Origin: M55B118 sp964501715
GTDB lineage: Bacteria > Bacillota_I > Bacilli_A > Izemoplasmatales > Izemoplasmataceae
Reading direction: 5' to 3'
Assembly: GCA_964501715.1 (NCBI GenBank)
Contig: CAZCTR010000039.1
Span: 1-6,082 of the forward strand
DNA: 6,082 bases
Each line of letters starts with the position of its first letter. The stretch's first letter is position 1. The notes under the pieces are model-generated. The model worked only from the letters and a program-made list of their open reading frames with translations. It did not search any database and was not told the origin of the DNA. The position numbers and the translations under genes were made by a program. Of this stretch, positions 4,619 to 6,082 are shown piece by piece.

Positions 4619-5080
4619 ATGCAAAACACCAAGGAGAACATGGTCTCATTCCTCGCCCTTTTCATCGGTTTTGTGGTCACCGCAATGCTGTTGCTTCCCG
4701 TATTATCTGTCGCAGATTCGGACACATCGTTTCTGGGGTATGAAGTGGTGTTCGGCACTGAATTCGCAAATGTGAGTACTTTCGCTTCCGGCGAGATTGT
4801 CTTCAGCTTCCTGGCGCTTGTCGCCTTCCTCTCCCCACTGGCCGCGGGTATCGTGGCCGCGTTCACCAAGCAGAGCATGCTGATATCCTCGATTTTGTTC
4901 GCACTCGGTGCGGTGCTTCTTTTCATGCTGCCAATCTACACGACTGCGACCATGACTGTGTTCGACACCGTGACGGAAATCGACATCGACTGGACCTATT
5001 CGTTCGGTCTCGTCATCGCAGCGGTTCTCGCAACACTCGGATCTGTGATCAGTCTCTCCATGGTCGTCTACAAGAAGTAG
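4619..5080 (+). CDS. Four-helix membrane protein of unknown function
   Basis: This 153-residue integral membrane protein resembles no family I recognise. Hydrophobic segments lie at about residues 9-31, 60-82, 86-108 and 127-150. Two extracytoplasmic-looking acidic loops (about 32-59 and 109-126, the latter containing DTVTEIDIDW) alternate with a short basic turn TKQ (83-85) and a basic tail YKK. This gives an N-in/C-in model. The ATG at 4619-4621 is chosen because AAGGAG lies 9 nt upstream; the in-frame ATG at 4610 abuts that motif, and extension to 4526 gives an unrelated, non-hydrophobic leader. The gene has its own extended -10 promoter and ends at a strong terminator, so it is monocistronic and divergent from the lipoprotein unit. 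The stop is TAG. Confidence 0.85.
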   Translation: MQNTKENMVSFLALFIGFVVTAMLLLPVLSVADSDTSFLGYEVVFGTEFANVSTFASGEIVFSFLALVAFLSPLAAGIVAAFTKQSMLISSILFALGAVLLFMLPIYTTATMTVFDTVTEIDIDWTYSFGLVIAAVLATLGSVISLSMVVYKK

Positions 5081-5115
5081 CTCTTTCAGTCCATGGGCGC
5101 ATGACACGGAACCAT

Positions 5116-5153
5116 AAAAATATAGCGACGCAACAGCGCCGCTATATTTTTTT
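5116..5153. terminator. Bidirectional intrinsic terminator between convergent genes
   Basis: A 12-bp perfect outer stem (5116-5127 with 5140-5151), one A-C mismatch, then 3 bp more (5129-5131 with 5136-5138) closing an AACA tetraloop. The outer stem is A-rich on the left and T-rich on the right, giving a U run on both strands: 5147-5153 for plus transcription, 5120-5116 for minus. It lies 35 bp after the plus-strand gene and 11 bp after the transporter gene, so it serves both. Confidence 0.93.
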
Positions 5154-5164
5154 GTGCAGTTTTA

Positions 5165-6082
5165 TCAATTTGTAGTGGACGGCGTTTTGCCTGCAGTCGA
5201 GGCGTAGTAGGACCCGACCGCCATGAACAGAAGCGCGATGAAGAAATTGAGACCCGGAATCTCACGGAAGATGAGCAGGGAGAGAAATGCGCCCACAAAG
5301 GGGGCGAAGGCATAGAAAGTGCTCGTCTTCGCTGCGCCGAGCTCCCTCTGGGCGGTCACATAGAGGAAGATCGAAAGCCCATAAGCCACAAAGCCCAGAA
5401 GCATCGTGAGCAGGATGAGCCCCGGATTCCAAACGGTCGCCTGAAACGAGAAGGCGATGATGAGCGATCCGAGCCCGGAGAAGATGCCCTTGATCACCAC
5501 GACCACGAGGGGGTCGTTGAAGGATAGCTTCCGGGTGAAGTTATTCTCAAGTCCCCACGACACGGTCGCGAGGATGACCAGGAAAGACCCGAATGAGAAC
5601 TTGAACGCGGCCGCATCCTCTATAGAGAGGATGATGCTCGCGATGGTGACGAGGACAATCGCCACACGGAGCCTCTTCGGTATGGCCTCCTTGAAGATGA
5701 AGAAGGCGAAGAGGGCGGTCGCGACGATCTCGAAGTTGTTCAGAAGGGCGACATTCTCGGGATTGCTGGTGGTGAGCCCGACCATGAGCAGGATGGGGGC
5801 CAGAATGTCCAGGATGATCATCCCGAAGACCGCGGGGAGTTCGTCCCGGGTGAACTTCATGGGGACATGGTTCGCGGTCCGCTTCCTGATGCGCCCGATC
5901 ACGAACATGCCGATGCCAGCCCCAAGATAGAGCAGGGCAGCGATGTAGATTGGTGAAAGCGAGTCCAGAAGGATTTTCGATAAGGGGGTGCTGATGGCAT
6001 AAAGGACAGCTGCCAGAATGGCGAAAAATATATAGGGTCTGTTGATTTTCGCCCTAATTTCTGAAAACTGATCGTTCTTCTT
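5165..6082 (-). CDS. EamA/DMT-superfamily transporter (5' end cut by window edge)
   Basis: The frame is open from 6082 to the TGA at 5165-5167, giving 305 visible residues, close to the usual length of about 300, so only a few N-terminal residues should be missing. It is a highly hydrophobic protein with about ten membrane segments in two EamA repeats (PF00892). The first begins at about 17 with AAVLYAISTPLSKILL and includes MVGLTTSNPENVALLNNFEIVATALFAFFIFKEAIPKRLR, a typical end-of-repeat segment with the conserved helix-E-basic pattern. The second begins near FLVILATVSWGLENNFTRK and ends with GAAKTSTFYAFAPFVGAFLSLLIFREIPG and a final helix. Family members export or import metabolites; the substrate is not predictable here. 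A shorter frame from an ATG at 5908 would lose the first repeat's opening helices and is not the true start. Convergent with the gene at 4619-5080. Confidence 0.92.
   Translation of the reverse strand, partial: KKNDQFSEIRAKINRPYIFFAILAAVLYAISTPLSKILLDSLSPIYIAALLYLGAGIGMFVIGRIRKRTANHVPMKFTRDELPAVFGMIILDILAPILLMVGLTTSNPENVALLNNFEIVATALFAFFIFKEAIPKRLRVAIVLVTIASIILSIEDAAAFKFSFGSFLVILATVSWGLENNFTRKLSFNDPLVVVVIKGIFSGLGSLIIAFSFQATVWNPGLILLTMLLGFVAYGLSIFLYVTAQRELGAAKTSTFYAFAPFVGAFLSLLIFREIPGLNFFIALLFMAVGSYYASTAGKTPSTTN

Noticed and set aside
4569..4775. Possible small upstream frame starting with GTG after GGAGG
   Set aside because: The GTG is only 1 nt after GGAGG, and the frame runs far into the real gene in another phase with Cys/Trp/Ser-rich noise sequence.

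Overview
The window is compact bacterial chromosome. It carries eight protein genes, seven of them on the minus strand. The signals are those of a Gram-positive-type genome: AGGAGG-class ribosome binding sites, TATAAT-type sigma-70/sigma-A promoters, intrinsic terminators with long U runs, a purine riboswitch and a lipoprotein. UGA is used as the stop in at least four genes (ADP-ribosylglycohydrolase-like, HTH, GlsB/YeaQ-like and EamA), so the standard code applies and this is not a Mycoplasma-type UGA=Trp genome. Bacillota, or a related standard-code lineage such as the Acholeplasma/Izemoplasma side of Mycoplasmatota, fits best. The genes are of moderate GC, which is high for those latter groups, so the lineage stays open.

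Layout from left to right. Positions 1-683 (minus) hold the N-terminal part of IMP dehydrogenase (guaB), running off the left edge. Its leader (about 684-857) is a complete guanine-responsive transcription-attenuation switch: a consensus-spaced promoter, a purine aptamer with C at the specificity position, a 13-bp antiterminator and a competing 13-bp terminator with a U run. Guanine would therefore shut off GMP synthesis. Next is a small orphan three-helix membrane protein (961-1224) with its own promoter. Then comes a 355-residue protein of the ADP-ribosylglycohydrolase fold whose metal-binding motifs look degenerate (1331-2398).

Positions 2576-4350 hold what may be one minus-strand transcription unit. 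It reads from a TATAAT at 4345-4350 through an ice-binding-protein-like (DUF3494) lipoprotein with an Asp-rich stalk and a cadherin-like domain, then a 63-residue excisionase-type HTH protein, then a GlsB/YeaQ-type stress membrane protein. It ends at a strong terminator (2576-2602). I see no internal terminator or convincing internal promoter, so a surface/stress (possibly cold) operon is a reasonable inference.

A very AT-rich divergent intergenic region (about 4295-4618) separates this unit from the only plus-strand gene, an unrecognised four-helix membrane protein (4619-5080) with an extended -10 promoter. A long bidirectional terminator (5116-5153) lies between it and a convergent EamA/DMT-type transporter (5165 to the right edge, nearly complete).

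The most striking item is the fully legible guaB guanine riboswitch. The ice-binding lipoprotein/HTH/GlsB cluster is the most interesting possible functional module. I see no CRISPR array, tRNA, rRNA, insertion sequence or phage module.
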